From Clostridia bacterium (GTDB lineage: Bacteria; Bacillota; Clostridia; TANB77; UBA1234), in NCBI GenBank assembly GCA_017521465.1, contig JAFXCN010000014.1, forward strand, positions 1 to 56,055: DNA of 56,055 nucleotides, given 5' to 3'. Position 1 is the first letter of the stretch. Every line of letters starts with the position of its first letter. Positions 1 to 8,522 of this stretch are shown here, in pieces. The notes below the pieces were generated by a model. It saw nothing but the letters and a program-made list of their open reading frames with translations. It did not search any database and had not been told where the DNA came from. The position numbers and the translations under genes are program-made.

Positions 1-2252
1 GTACCACTTGCTTTTGGTGTCAATGAAGTTGACGACTCTGAGTTGTTTGATATTACACAATAAAAATATCTATTATTCATATTTCTATTCACTACTACAG
101 AATATTCTGCATTTGTAGCGTTATCTATTTTTGTGCCACCTGTTGAACTATTTGTTGTGTTGTAATACCATTGGTATTGTTTATGTGTTCCCTCTTTTTC
201 ATCAACTTTAAATGTAGCCGTTTCATTTTCTTTTTTCTGTACTGCATTTGGTCCTGTTATTGTTCCTACTGGTATATCTAATATATGCCATGTAAATGTT
301 TTTTTCTCTGTTCCTCTTGTATCACTCCATCTATACGTTGGCTCTGTTCCAGGTTTTAAAGTTGCTGTTGCAGTGTATGTTCCTACATTTGTAGCAGTTG
401 GATTTCCTGAAAGTGTATAATACCCTCTACTGTGTTCCGCAACAGCTCGTATAGAAGTTTCTTTCCATCTATGTATTGTAGTAACTGTTGGCGGTGTTAC
501 ATATATAGAACAATCATGTGAATCTATATGAGAATCACTTCTTGTACACCTTGCATTTGCAGTTCCACATTTTAAACAATTATTTTTATAATTGTGATTT
601 GAAGCATTTATACTTCCCCATTCAGAATTACAAAGAGAACATATTGCCTTTTGAGTACAATTAGCTTGCCTTGTATTACTATTATGCGCTTCATTCGTCT
701 TAGCCGAACAGTCCGAACAAGTTTTACTATGTTGTGATTCACTCACCTTCGCATAAGGAGCCCCCCAATTATGTGCAAGTTTAGCTAAACAGTATATACA
801 TTGATGATGTGTTGAATCTCCCGTGTTATATGTATGAGCAAAATTTTTTCTAGTACTACTTCCGCATATACACAAATATGTTCTTTCATGTTCTGTTACG
901 GGACTAGCACAAGGATAATACTGATCTGTTGCTATGCTATAATCGTGTGTTCCTTGATACTTACACACTGTACATTTGTGATTAGTATCCCACTCATGAT
1001 TTCCAGTAGCGCCACAGCCATTATTACATTTATGTTTTTGATTTCCATCACTTACCCAATTATGTCCCGTTGCAGGAACCGCTCTAGAATTTCGTGTCGC
1101 TGTACAATTTTTTATCGTACAGTGTTGTGATTCCGAACCTGCCGCTGTACATGTCGGTTTTGTATCTACCGTATATGAGTTCGAATATGAATGTGAGCCA
1201 TAATCACCATAGACTTTATTACAAGTTGAACATATTGCTCTTTCTTGACATGTTGCCTTTCCACCACTATGATCAACTTTAGTTCCTAAATATTCATAAG
1301 AACATCCATTATATGAACATGAGTATATCGGCCAATGTTGTGTATCACTAGTATCATATCTTTTTCTACTATTACTATTGCTATGAGTTTGATAAATCAC
1401 GCCACATCCACTTCGAGTACACTTACCGCCATTTGCATGTGTTCCTCCAGTATGATTTAATGGATTTCCATCTTCATACCCACATAATCTACAATATTTA
1501 GCAGTTGTACATGTTGCAGCAACCCAATCATGACTTTCTGTTGGATTAGTAAAACAAACGCTACATGTTTTTTTATGCAAACTTTCTGAGAAATAAGTAT
1601 AATTATACCAAGTATGATCATTGTATCCACCATAAGGCTCTGAGCATACCGAACATATTGCTTTCGCAAAACAACTTTTAGTTCCTCCTGTGTGATCTTG
1701 CGCTGTACCCGTGGTTGAATATGTACAATCCGAACACGAAGTAACTAAAGTATGCGTATCGGCTGTCACTGTATAAGAAGAAGAAAGGCTGTGAGCTTGA
1801 TAAGAATATTGATTTCTACAACCACTTCTCGAACACTTTTTTCTATGTTGTGTATCACTATAATTAACATAACTGCCATAGGAATGTGACGTATAACCAG
1901 TTGTGCCAGAACAAATAGAACATTTTTTCCCGTTACAATATCCATTGTTCTCATAGTTGTGATCACCATAACCGAAAGAATGCTTACACAAGCTACATTT
2001 CTTTTCATTTTTACAATCTCCTGAAGAAATATTACAATCACCTGGTTGTTGATATAAATATCCATCACAATCATTACAGTACGACTTTACATTATGTCTT
2101 GTACCAGATGAATATTCATATTTTTGATACGCTCCAGTTGTTGCTGTTGCTTTACATGTAGAAGTATGTCCAGCATAAACTACTGAAGAATTTAGCTCAT
2201 AAAACATCATTAGTATAAAAATCGCTATTCCAAATTTATATATCTTTTTCAT
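1..2252 (-). CDS. Secreted Cys/His-rich repeat protein with Ig-like domain (3' end outside window)
   Basis: The frame is open from the ATG at 2252 to the left edge, about 750 codons, so the C-terminus is missing. An AAGAGGT ribosome binding site precedes the ATG. Residues 1-27 form a signal peptide ending in VVYA. Residues about 30-540 hold roughly 50 cysteines, mostly as CxxC or CxxxxC pairs, interleaved with His in imperfect repeats. Recurring cores include KAICSVC, RAICSTC and KAICSLC, usually followed by a Tyr-Gly and a His. Residues about 660-750 look like an Ig fold (a Trp-containing strand, then YFYCVISN). Such Cys/His pairs could bind zinc or form disulfides, which is inference. It lies 37 bp downstream of a prepilin-like gene on the same strand and is probably part of that surface locus. 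Overlapping frames on both strands lack these repeats. Function is unknown. Confidence 0.8.
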   Translation of the reverse strand, partial: MKKIYKFGIAIFILMMFYELNSSVVYAGHTSTCKATATTGAYQKYEYSSGTRHNVKSYCNDCDGYLYQQPGDCNISSGDCKNEKKCSLCKHSFGYGDHNYENNGYCNGKKCSICSGTTGYTSHSYGSYVNYSDTQHRKKCSRSGCRNQYSYQAHSLSSSYTVTADTHTLVTSCSDCTYSTTGTAQDHTGGTKSCFAKAICSVCSEPYGGYNDHTWYNYTYFSESLHKKTCSVCFTNPTESHDWVAATCTTAKYCRLCGYEDGNPLNHTGGTHANGGKCTRSGCGVIYQTHSNSNSRKRYDTSDTQHWPIYSCSYNGCSYEYLGTKVDHSGGKATCQERAICSTCNKVYGDYGSHSYSNSYTVDTKPTCTAAGSESQHCTIKNCTATRNSRAVPATGHNWVSDGNQKHKCNNGCGATGNHEWDTNHKCTVCKYQGTHDYSIATDQYYPCASPVTEHERTYLCICGSSTRKNFAHTYNTGDSTHHQCIYCLAKLAHNWGAPYAKVSESQHSKTCSDCSAKTNEAHNSNTRQANCTQKAICSLCNSEWGSINASNHNYKNNCLKCGTANARCTRSDSHIDSHDCSIYVTPPTVTTIHRWKETSIRAVAEHSRGYYTLSGNPTATNVGTYTATATLKPGTEPTYRWSDTRGTEKKTFTWHILDIPVGTITGPNAVQKKENETATFKVDEKEGTHKQYQWYYNTTNSSTGGTKIDNATNAEYSVVVNRNMNNRYFYCVISNNSESSTSLTPKASG

Positions 2253-2289
2253 ATGTACCTCTTTTCACAATTAAGCTTTTTAAATTCGC

Positions 2290-3120
2290 TTATTTTTTTA
2301 CTTCATTTACTTCTAATTCTCCTGAAGGAGGCGTATTGTCTATGTAAAAAGCATTACTTCTTTGGATATATTGTTTTTGTACATCATCTTCTGTATATGT
2401 TACTAAAACCCATATATACCAATTATTTCCTGTTTCATCTACTAAACTCACTGTTGTATTGCCAGAGAAGTTATTGTTTATATCTATTGAAGCTGGCTCT
2501 TTAGCTGTTTTCGTCCATGCATAGCTCATAGAATTTATATTTTCACCAGTTACAGAAATTTCAGCAGAATGTGATCTTGCCCATTCTTTGTTTCCGTTTG
2601 GAGTAAATACAACTTTTATTTCTGAATTTGTTGGTTGCGTTGAATCTATTTTTCCAGATGAAATTAGTGAACCATTATCAATCACGATAACTACTCTATC
2701 TTGATATGAAACTAAATATTCCCTTTTTAATCCACTTACTGATGCAATATCATTATTTCTAAATTCAGAATCAAATCCTGATTGATCTAACAAATAGTAT
2801 TTTCTCAATGGATCTACTGTATCATCATTATTAATATCTTTAATTGTTTGAATTTGATCAGCTGTAAGAATTCCTTTATATTTCGAATCTAATTGTTCGT
2901 CTGATATTTTATATAATGAATTAGGAATAAATTCACCAATCATTCCTTTTGCTTTTGCAATACCTATAACATCCTCAACATTTTTCATTTCTTCCATTAC
3001 ATTTTTCTTTGTAGCATCCGACGTTGTTTTTGTAGTATGATATATTGTAATTGATGAAAGAATTATTATTATAATTATCGTTATTATTAAGGTTATCATG
3101 TTTATTCCTTTATTATTCAT
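2290..3120 (-). CDS. Prepilin-like protein with C-terminal Ig-like region
   Basis: This 276-residue protein begins with a prepilin-type leader, MNNKG followed by INMITLI and a hydrophobic helix to about residue 29. I chose ATG 3120 because AGGAGG sits 8 bases upstream; the longer TTG start would include that ribosome binding site in the coding region. Prepilin peptidase normally cuts after the Gly, leaving the helix to anchor or pack the subunit. The usual Glu at position +5 is Thr here. Residues about 170-265 contain an Ig-like stretch ending in a TPPSG motif, common in secreted Firmicutes proteins. It is the third gene of the minus-strand surface locus, downstream of a structured leader and terminator. 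The exact role, major or minor pilin-like subunit, cannot be told. Confidence 0.75.
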   Translation of the reverse strand: MNNKGINMITLIITIIIIIILSSITIYHTTKTTSDATKKNVMEEMKNVEDVIGIAKAKGMIGEFIPNSLYKISDEQLDSKYKGILTADQIQTIKDINNDDTVDPLRKYYLLDQSGFDSEFRNNDIASVSGLKREYLVSYQDRVVIVIDNGSLISSGKIDSTQPTNSEIKVVFTPNGNKEWARSHSAEISVTGENINSMSYAWTKTAKEPASIDINNNFSGNTTVSLVDETGNNWYIWVLVTYTEDDVQKQYIQRSNAFYIDNTPPSGELEVNEVKK

Positions 3121-3150
3121 TTCTCTATTCCTCCTCAAGTTATAAGAAAA

Positions 3151-3186
3151 ATGAAAATTTAAAAATCAAAGATTTTTAATTTTCAT
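3151..3186 (-). terminator. Hairpin terminator or attenuator before prepilin gene
   Basis: A 16-bp inverted repeat (ATGAAAATT...AAAATC with a 3-base loop and one bulged T) is followed on the minus strand by a U-rich run. It ends 30 bases before the start at 3120. It may end the transcript of the upstream prepilin gene, or act as the expression platform of the structured element at 3230-3305. Confidence 0.55.
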
Positions 3187-3229
3187 GTATCGATTTTTCC
3201 TCGACTTAAATATGTAATTATTCTTGAAT

Positions 3230-3305
3230 AATAGGAAAGATTTTGAGTATATTTTTTACTTGGTACACTTACTCCAGATAAACTGTAATCAAAAACTTTC
3301 CTATT
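3230..3305 (-). other. Candidate structured RNA leader
   Basis: AATAGGAAAG at 3230 pairs with CTTTCCTATT at 3296; after one mismatch the stem continues with TTTTGA/TCAAAA, giving 17 positions with a single mismatch. The roughly 42-base interior can fold into two short arms (UUAC/GUAA and GUGUA/UAUAC). It sits between two prepilin-like genes, followed by the hairpin at 3151-3186 and then the AGGAGG of the downstream gene. I do not recognise it as a c-di-GMP-I, c-di-GMP-II or other known riboswitch. A short frame without a start codon crosses it and looks fortuitous. Confidence 0.4.
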
Positions 3306-3315
3306 ATATAAAAAA

Positions 3316-3780
3316 TTATTTTATTGGTCCAATGACATCTAAAGAATAATAATTAACAATATAAGAATAATTCGTTTTATCGCTTATATTAGTTATATCA
3401 AGCGATAACATATCTGTATAATTAATTATTCTATTATATTCTGAATTGCTTGAATTCTTATTTAAAAAATCATTTATTTCATTTTTTACTTCGTCAGTAT
3501 TTGCCGTTTCTCTTCCAATATTTTCTAGTTGAGTAACAATTTCCGAAGTAGATGTTTTGGCAACCGTTCCTTTTAGAGGATATGTTTCCGAATTTCTCAT
3601 GTATCCTGCAAATCTAGATTGCATTGCCTCTTGTAGCAGTTTTATTTCATTAGCATATTTCGCATTATCTGCTGTTTCTCTTCCATCAGTACTAACAACA
3701 TAAACTATGCTAGATAATATAAGCATGACTATAATTGTAACAATTAAAGTAATCATAGATATACCTTTTGAATTTTTCAT
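3316..3780 (-). CDS. Prepilin-like (type IV pseudopilin family) protein
   Basis: The protein has 154 residues. Its N-terminus MKNSKG-ISMITLIVTIIV is a type III-like prepilin leader with a hydrophobic helix to about residue 27. The following segment (DNAKYANEIKLLQEAMQSRF) is the amphipathic continuation typical of pilin alpha1 helices. Position +5 after the presumed cleavage site is Thr rather than Glu. The C-terminus carries YSYIVNYYSLDV, resembling the IVNY endings of other small prepilins in this window. It lies 17 bp after the GLUG protein gene, so the two are probably cotranscribed. The ribosome binding site is weak (GGTGGTG). No assembly ATPase or prepilin peptidase is in the window. Confidence 0.75.
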   Translation of the reverse strand: MKNSKGISMITLIVTIIVMLILSSIVYVVSTDGRETADNAKYANEIKLLQEAMQSRFAGYMRNSETYPLKGTVAKTSTSEIVTQLENIGRETANTDEVKNEINDFLNKNSSNSEYNRIINYTDMLSLDITNISDKTNYSYIVNYYSLDVIGPIK

Positions 3781-3797
3781 TTGTTCACACCACCATT

Positions 3798-5420
3798 TTA
3801 TTTCTTTTTAGTTAATTCTGTTTGCCATTTGAAATATGCCCTTGTATTTTCACCAACGTTCCAAACATTTGTTAAGTCCCAAGTTGCATACGCTGATTGT
3901 GTTAACATTTCATCTGGTGTTTTAGATTCAAATGTTTTTGTTATATTACTTTGACCAATGTCTTTTAAGTCTTTATCTGTGTATGAGTCTTTTTCCCATA
4001 AACAACCTGTACTAATAATTAAATCATCCGGAAGACTAATTTTACCAACAAATCCTCCTCGTATATTTGTATCTACTGAAACATCAGCTGCAGTATATAC
4101 AGATTCAAACTTTATTGTTGGACCATTTGCAGCATATATATTTCCTACAAAACCACCAGCAACATTGTTTGCAGCTTCTATTGCACCAATAGCATAAGAG
4201 TTTACTGTATTAACAATTGAATTATTTAAAATTTCAATACTACCAATTAATCCTCCAGCGTTTTCTGTAGCTTTAATTCTAGTATCTGCATATGTTTCGC
4301 TTACTTCTGTTTCTCTTGAAGGTTTTATTGCACCAATTAAACCACCAACGTTATTCATGCCAGTAACTGTACCTTTAGAATACGATGCCAACATTCTTCC
4401 TCCATATAATGTTCCAACAAGCCCCCCAACATCTTTTGAACCAGTAACGCTCACATTAGCATATGAATTGCTTATTTGATTACTATTATAAGAACCTACT
4501 AATCCACCAACTGAGTTTCCAGAACTATTAACAATACCTGTTACTGAACAGTTAGAAATTGTTCCTGTACAGTTACCAGCCAATGCACCCGTGTTAGCTC
4601 CACCGTTAACATTTACGTTTTCTAATACAACTTCTGATAAAATAGCCGTATCATAAACTTGTCCAAACAAACCACAATAATTTTCTGAATCTCTATTTAT
4701 TACTAAGTTACTTATTTTATATCCTCTACCTTCAAATACACCGTAGAAATTTTCGATTGGTTTCCAACCATTACCTTGTGAATACATACTCATATCAATA
4801 TCAGCAGACAATTTATAATATCCATTTGGATTTTGTCTAATTAGTTCCATATCTTGTGGAGTATTTATATACACCATAGAATCAGAAGGTGGAACTTCAC
4901 CTTTTGCTAAAGCTGTAATATCCATATTAGAATGATATTTTCTGCCTCCCCATTCTACACCTGCTATATTTATTACTTCACCAGTCGTATAGTTAACAAC
5001 ATATTCTTCACCTTTCTCTGTTAGAGTAGGCATAAACTCATTTACCTCTTGATTAGTCAAGTAATAATATCCATATCTGTATTCTTCTCTTTTTCCATTA
5101 ATATCTAAATGGAATGCATCTTCTTCATTTTCTAATGAAGTCCCAACTAGTTGCACATTATCTATATTGCTACGATATTTTATACCAGTCGTAGCAACTA
5201 ATGTACTCAAGTTCGCAGCATCATTTGCAATATTTTTTATTCTACCCATTTGTTTTGTAGCTATTACATTTTTCAAAATTATTACAACAACTACTACAAT
5301 AACAAGTAATAACGCGGCAACCCCCACGGTTAAAAGCTTCATCGTTTTCTTTGATTTATCTTCAACTAATGAATCTTGCGGATCATCATTTTCAATTAAA
5401 TCAGTTAATTTTATTCCCAT
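3798..5420 (-). CDS. Membrane-anchored GLUG-motif surface protein
   Basis: This 540-residue protein has a short cytoplasmic N-terminus, one transmembrane helix at about residues 27-50 and a long exterior part. From about residue 225 it carries at least six GLUG-type motifs (GGLVGSY, VGGLVGT, VGGLIGA, GGLIGS, GGFVGN, GGFVGK), which in this family build a right-handed beta-helix or beta-roll typical of adhesins. The residues just after the helix (ATKQMGRIKNIANDAANLS) could be a short coiled segment, as in pilin-like anchors. GGAGGAGAG precedes the ATG. It is the first gene of the surface locus that continues with two prepilin-like genes and the Cys-rich protein. The ligand is unknown. Confidence 0.75.
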   Translation of the reverse strand: MGIKLTDLIENDDPQDSLVEDKSKKTMKLLTVGVAALLLVIVVVVVIILKNVIATKQMGRIKNIANDAANLSTLVATTGIKYRSNIDNVQLVGTSLENEEDAFHLDINGKREEYRYGYYYLTNQEVNEFMPTLTEKGEEYVVNYTTGEVINIAGVEWGGRKYHSNMDITALAKGEVPPSDSMVYINTPQDMELIRQNPNGYYKLSADIDMSMYSQGNGWKPIENFYGVFEGRGYKISNLVINRDSENYCGLFGQVYDTAILSEVVLENVNVNGGANTGALAGNCTGTISNCSVTGIVNSSGNSVGGLVGSYNSNQISNSYANVSVTGSKDVGGLVGTLYGGRMLASYSKGTVTGMNNVGGLIGAIKPSRETEVSETYADTRIKATENAGGLIGSIEILNNSIVNTVNSYAIGAIEAANNVAGGFVGNIYAANGPTIKFESVYTAADVSVDTNIRGGFVGKISLPDDLIISTGCLWEKDSYTDKDLKDIGQSNITKTFESKTPDEMLTQSAYATWDLTNVWNVGENTRAYFKWQTELTKKK

Positions 5421-5491
5421 AAAAAACTCTCCTCCTGCCTATTTTTATTATAATATACCTAATTTTAGATTACTATTTTTGTCCCTTTTTG

Positions 5492-6646
5492 TCAATTAAA
5501 ATCAGAAGTTAATTTAGTTAATTTTTCCCATGAAAGACAAGCTTTTCCAAAGTGTCCATAGTTTGTTGTTTTCTTATATATAGGGGCAGTTAGGTTTAAT
5601 GTTTTTATGATGCCATCTGGTGTCATATCAAAATTATTTAAAATTATTTTTTCTATTTCATTTTCCGGAATCATATTTGTACCAAATGTGTCTACATATA
5701 CAGAAATCGGCTTAGCAACACCAATTGCGTAAGAGATTTGTATTTCGCATTTTCTTGCATATTTATTATCCACAATATTTTTTGCGATATATCTTGCCAT
5801 GTACGAAGCACTTCTGTCTACTTTTGTATAATCTTTTCCAGAATATGCCCCGCCACCATGTCTTGCGTAGCCTCCGTAAGTATCTACAATAATTTTTCTA
5901 CCCGTAAGCCCACTATCTCCTTCTGGTCCTCCTATAACAAATCTACCTGTTGGATTAATAAAATATTTTGTGTTTTCATCAATTAAATTTCCAGGAATGA
6001 CAACGTTTATTACTTTTTCTTTCAAATCTTTTTCAATTTGTTCATGCGTAACATCTTCATCATGTTGTGTAGAAATTACAATCGTATCTACGCGTAGTGG
6101 TTTATCATCTTCATACTCTATTGTAACTTGAGTTTTCCCATCTGGTCTTAGGTAAGAAACTTCATTATTTTTTCGAATCTCCATCAATCTTTTAGCCAAT
6201 TTGTGTGCATAGTATATTGGCATTGGCATCAATTCATCAGTTTCATCACATGCATATCCAAAGACCATACCTTGATCACCAGCACCATGTCCTAGCTCTT
6301 CGCCACCTTTTGTTTCTAACGAATTGTCTACGCCTAGAGCAATATCAGAAGATTGTTTTTTTAACTTTACATCTATTTGACATGTTTTATAATTAAAACC
6401 GTATTCATCTTTGTCATATCCAATTTCCTTAATTGCATTCCTAACAACATTTTCAACATCAACATTTGCACTTGTTGTTACTTCTCCCATTACTAATACA
6501 TAATTTCCATTTGCACATGTTTCGCAAGCAACCCTAGCATTTGGGTCTTGTTCTAATATTGCATCTAATACACTATCTGAGATATAATCACAGACTTTAT
6601 CTGGATGTCCCTCTGTAACACTTTCACTTGTAAAAAATTTTCTCAT
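5492..6646 (-). CDS. metK: S-adenosylmethionine synthetase
   Basis: MetK makes S-adenosylmethionine from methionine and ATP in the cytoplasm. The 384-residue length is normal. Visible signatures are GHPDK near residue 15 (ATP and Mg binding), the [12 protein letters not shown] loop near 120, and [17 protein letters not shown] near 265, which holds the phosphate-binding Lys. GGAGAG precedes the ATG. The gene stands alone, and the 358-bp upstream region shows no SAM riboswitch that I can recognise, only a GC-rich intergenic repeat. The assignment is secure. Confidence 0.97.
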   Translation of the reverse strand: MRKFFTSESVTEGHPDKVCDYISDSVLDAILEQDPNARVACETCANGNYVLVMGEVTTSANVDVENVVRNAIKEIGYDKDEYGFNYKTCQIDVKLKKQSSDIALGVDNSLETKGGEELGHGAGDQGMVFGYACDETDELMPMPIYYAHKLAKRLMEIRKNNEVSYLRPDGKTQVTIEYEDDKPLRVDTIVISTQHDEDVTHEQIEKDLKEKVINVVIPGNLIDENTKYFINPTGRFVIGGPEGDSGLTGRKIIVDTYGGYARHGGGAYSGKDYTKVDRSASYMARYIAKNIVDNKYARKCEIQISYAIGVAKPISVYVDTFGTNMIPENEIEKIILNNFDMTPDGIIKTLNLTAPIYKKTTNYGHFGKACLSWEKLTKLTSDFN

Positions 6647-6693
6647 AAAAAACTCTCCTTTTTCTCTATTTTATTATTCTTTCATACACCGTA

Positions 6694-6826
6694 AGTTTCA
6701 TTTTCATAGCAAATTGCTGTAACGCAGTTCGTTTTCCCAGGGCGCCGCTGCGCGGGCGAAATCACTTTTTCGCCCTGGAAAAAAACTTCCTTCGGAAGCT
6801 TTGAGCCGCACAGAAGTCTTGTACTA
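6694..6826. repeat. GC-rich interspersed intergenic repeat, copy A
   Basis: This gene-free stretch is far richer in GC than its surroundings. It starts with TTTCATAGCAAATTG and CTGTAACGCAGTTCG, then a GC-rich inverted core (CCAGGGCG / CGCCCTGG) and ends with the hairpin AACTTCCTTCGGAAGCTT. The head and tail match the copy at 13184-13301 closely, and parts match those at 24683-24728 and 24787-24850. It lies between the metK start and the end of yqeY. Confidence 0.7.
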
Positions 6827-6843
6827 CATTGACCATCTCACGC

Positions 6844-6881
6844 AAAAAACCGTAGTGCCAAGCGGCACTACGGTTTTTTGT
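6844..6881. terminator. Bidirectional rho-independent terminator
   Basis: ACCGTAGTGCC and GGCACTACGGT form a perfect 11-bp stem with an AAGC loop, flanked by A6 and T6. On the minus strand it would end the rpsU-yqeY transcript. The rest of the 6647-7004 gap holds the GC-rich repeat and no coding region that I can support. Confidence 0.8.
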
Positions 6882-7004
6882 ATTCATCACCCAAAGCGTC
6901 CGCTTTGTCGGTTTTAGCACCTTACTTTTCAGCAGGTTGCTGTGGAGTCTTTGAGCCGATTCTCTCGTCCACTCTTGATAATATTTTTATTCACTTTTTA
7001 TTTA

Positions 7005-7445
7005 TTACCCTAATAATTTCTTTACGATTTCATTTATCGTTCTACCATCTGCTCTACCAGTTGTTTTTGCTTTTACGGCTTGCATAACTTTTCCCATATC
7101 TTTTATAGAAGAAGCTCCTACTTCCGCAATTGTTTCTTCAACAATTTTAGTAAGTTCTTCAACTGATAATTCTTCAGGCAAATATTCTTTAATAACGGCA
7201 ATTTCAGAATTTATTTGAGATATTAAATCTTCTCTACCACTTTTTTCGTAATCAGCTAAAGAATCTTTTCTTTTTTTAGCTTCTTTAGCAATTATTTCTA
7301 TGATGGCATTATCATCTAATTGCGTTTGTGTATCTTTTTCAACTTGAAGAATAGCAGCTTTTATCAATGTAACAGTGCTTTTTCGCACTTCATCTTTTTC
7401 TCTCATAGCAATTTTAAGGTCTTCCATTAACTTTTCTTTAAGCAT
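7005..7445 (-). CDS. yqeY: GatB/YqeY domain protein
   Basis: This 146-residue protein matches the YqeY family through its whole length: an N-terminal helical half and a C-terminal GatB-tail-like domain (EYLPEELSVEEL at about 99, then KDMGKVMQAVKAKTTGRADG). YqeY is related to the tRNA-binding tail of the amidotransferase GatB, but its cellular role is poorly defined. It follows rpsU by 26 bp on the same strand, a linkage widespread in Firmicutes, and ends before a strong terminator. AAGGAGATG precedes the ATG. Confidence 0.92.
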   Translation of the reverse strand: MLKEKLMEDLKIAMREKDEVRKSTVTLIKAAILQVEKDTQTQLDDNAIIEIIAKEAKKRKDSLADYEKSGREDLISQINSEIAVIKEYLPEELSVEELTKIVEETIAEVGASSIKDMGKVMQAVKAKTTGRADGRTINEIVKKLLG

Positions 7446-7471
7446 ACGGTCATCTCCTTTTTATCTAGCTA

Positions 7472-7645
7472 TTAAAATTTTCTCTTTCTAGCTGCCTCTG
7501 ATTTTTTCTTTCTTTTTACACTTGGCTTTTCGTAGTGTTCTCTTTTTCTAACTTCTTGAAGAACCCCATTTCTAGCACAATCTCTTTTAAATCTTTTTAA
7601 CACGTTGTCAATTGATTCATTATCTCTAACTCTAATTTCTGACAT
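7472..7645 (-). CDS. rpsU: 30S ribosomal protein S21
   Basis: This short gene encodes 57 residues beginning [20 protein letters not shown], with the basic tail ([14 protein letters not shown]) typical of S21. S21 binds the 30S platform near the anti-Shine-Dalgarno region. GGGAGGGAAAAAT precedes the ATG at 7645, and the TAA is at 7472. It lies 48 bp after rpsT and 26 bp before yqeY, so rpsT-rpsU-yqeY may share a transcript. Confidence 0.95.
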   Translation of the reverse strand: MSEIRVRDNESIDNVLKRFKRDCARNGVLQEVRKREHYEKPSVKRKKKSEAARKRKF

Positions 7646-7693
7646 ATTTTTCCCTCCTTCCGAAGTATATCGTTTTGTTATAGGGATTATAAA

Positions 7694-7957
7694 CTATTTA
7701 ACTGTATTTAATGCTTTTGCTAATGAAGATTTTTTTCTTGATGCTGTATTTGCTTTTATAACGCCTTTATCAGCAGCTTTGTCTACAGCTTTTGTAGCTA
7801 TCTTAAATAATTCAGTAGCTTTTTCTTTATTTCCATTTTCAACTTCATTCATAAAGTTTTTTACAGCTGTTTTATATGCAGTTTTAATCATTGTATTTTC
7901 AGTTGTTTTTGTCTTAATAGTTTCTACTCTCTTTATTGCAGATTTAATATTTGGCAT
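7694..7957 (-). CDS. rpsT: 30S ribosomal protein S20
   Basis: The product has 87 residues, mostly Lys/Ala-rich helix (MPNIKSAIKRVETIKTKTTEN at the start, then DKAADKGVIKANTASRKKS). S20 is a primary 16S rRNA-binding protein of the small subunit. The start follows AAGGAGGTG. A promoter-like pair lies about 50-80 bp upstream. Confidence 0.95.
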   Translation of the reverse strand: MPNIKSAIKRVETIKTKTTENTMIKTAYKTAVKNFMNEVENGNKEKATELFKIATKAVDKAADKGVIKANTASRKKSSLAKALNTVK

Positions 7958-8007
7958 GTCGTAGCACCTCCTTTTGTCTATCTTATCTTAATCGATTTAC
8001 GAGAAAC

Positions 8008-8036
8008 AGTTTAGCATAGAAGCTATAAAAAATCAA
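8008..8036 (-). promoter_or_regulatory. Promoter of rpsT
   Basis: On the minus strand TTGATT (8036-8031) and TAAACT (8013-8008) are separated by 17 bp, a good sigma-A spacing. It is about 50 bp before the rpsT start. Confidence 0.5.
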
Positions 8037-8195
8037 GCATTATTTAGGTAAATATTAACAATTTGACCTATTTTTAGCCTATTTTTAAATAAAAATAAAA
8101 AATTTTTTATTTTTTTCAAATTATATAAACCTGTGTTTCCGTAACTTTTTCACACAAAAATCCCAGTTTTTCAAGCTTTTCCCAGTGTTTTTGGT

Positions 8196-8224
8196 TTGAT
8201 TTCTTCCGAATTATGTGTTATAAT
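8196..8224 (+). promoter_or_regulatory. Sigma-A promoter of small membrane protein gene
   Basis: TTGATT at 8196 and a perfect TATAAT at 8219 have a 17-bp spacer and precede the gene starting at 8262 by 37 bp. Confidence 0.65.
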
Positions 8225-8261
8225 TATGTTACACGGAAGATAAACAAAGGGGATGGTTTTT

Positions 8262-8522
8262 ATGATGAGTAAAATTATTAAAAGTTTAAATTCTATAAAT
8301 TCATTTTCTAAGAAAGTTATTATGATTGGTTGTATTCCTGTTTTCACTATGTGCATTGCCGGAATGGCAATAATTGGATATAATGCTTTTGTAGCTCAAG
8401 AATTCGACCTATATCTAATTGGTTCGTCAATGGTTTCTACTTCATGTGTTATTTTTGCACAAGTTGTCATTGCAAGTTTAGTTATGGACTTTTTAAACAC
8501 GGTAATTCAAAATCGTGACTAG
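8262..8522 (+). CDS. Small two-helix membrane protein, unknown function
   Basis: The product has 86 residues from ATG 8262; this start is preferred because AAAGGGG lies 9 bases upstream, whereas an in-frame ATG at 8253 touches it. Two hydrophobic segments (residues about 18-40 and 50-72) suggest two membrane helices with a short loop. It is transcribed from its own consensus promoter and runs tail-to-tail into ogg. Both genes stop at the palindrome CTAG at 8519-8522. I do not recognise the family. Confidence 0.65.
   Translation: MMSKIIKSLNSINSFSKKVIMIGCIPVFTMCIAGMAIIGYNAFVAQEFDLYLIGSSMVSTSCVIFAQVVIASLVMDFLNTVIQNRD

Noticed and set aside
834-2074. Several small frames on both strands within 1-2252
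   Set aside because: They overlap one continuous minus-strand frame with a signal peptide and regular Cys/His repeats, and have low-complexity hydrophobic translations.
3190-3315. 45-codon minus-strand frame between the two prepilin genes
   Set aside because: It has no start codon and coincides with a strong stem structure, which explains the sequence better.
6647-6840. SAM riboswitch before metK
   Set aside because: I could not find the SAM-I core or a typical terminator; only the GC-rich repeat is visible.
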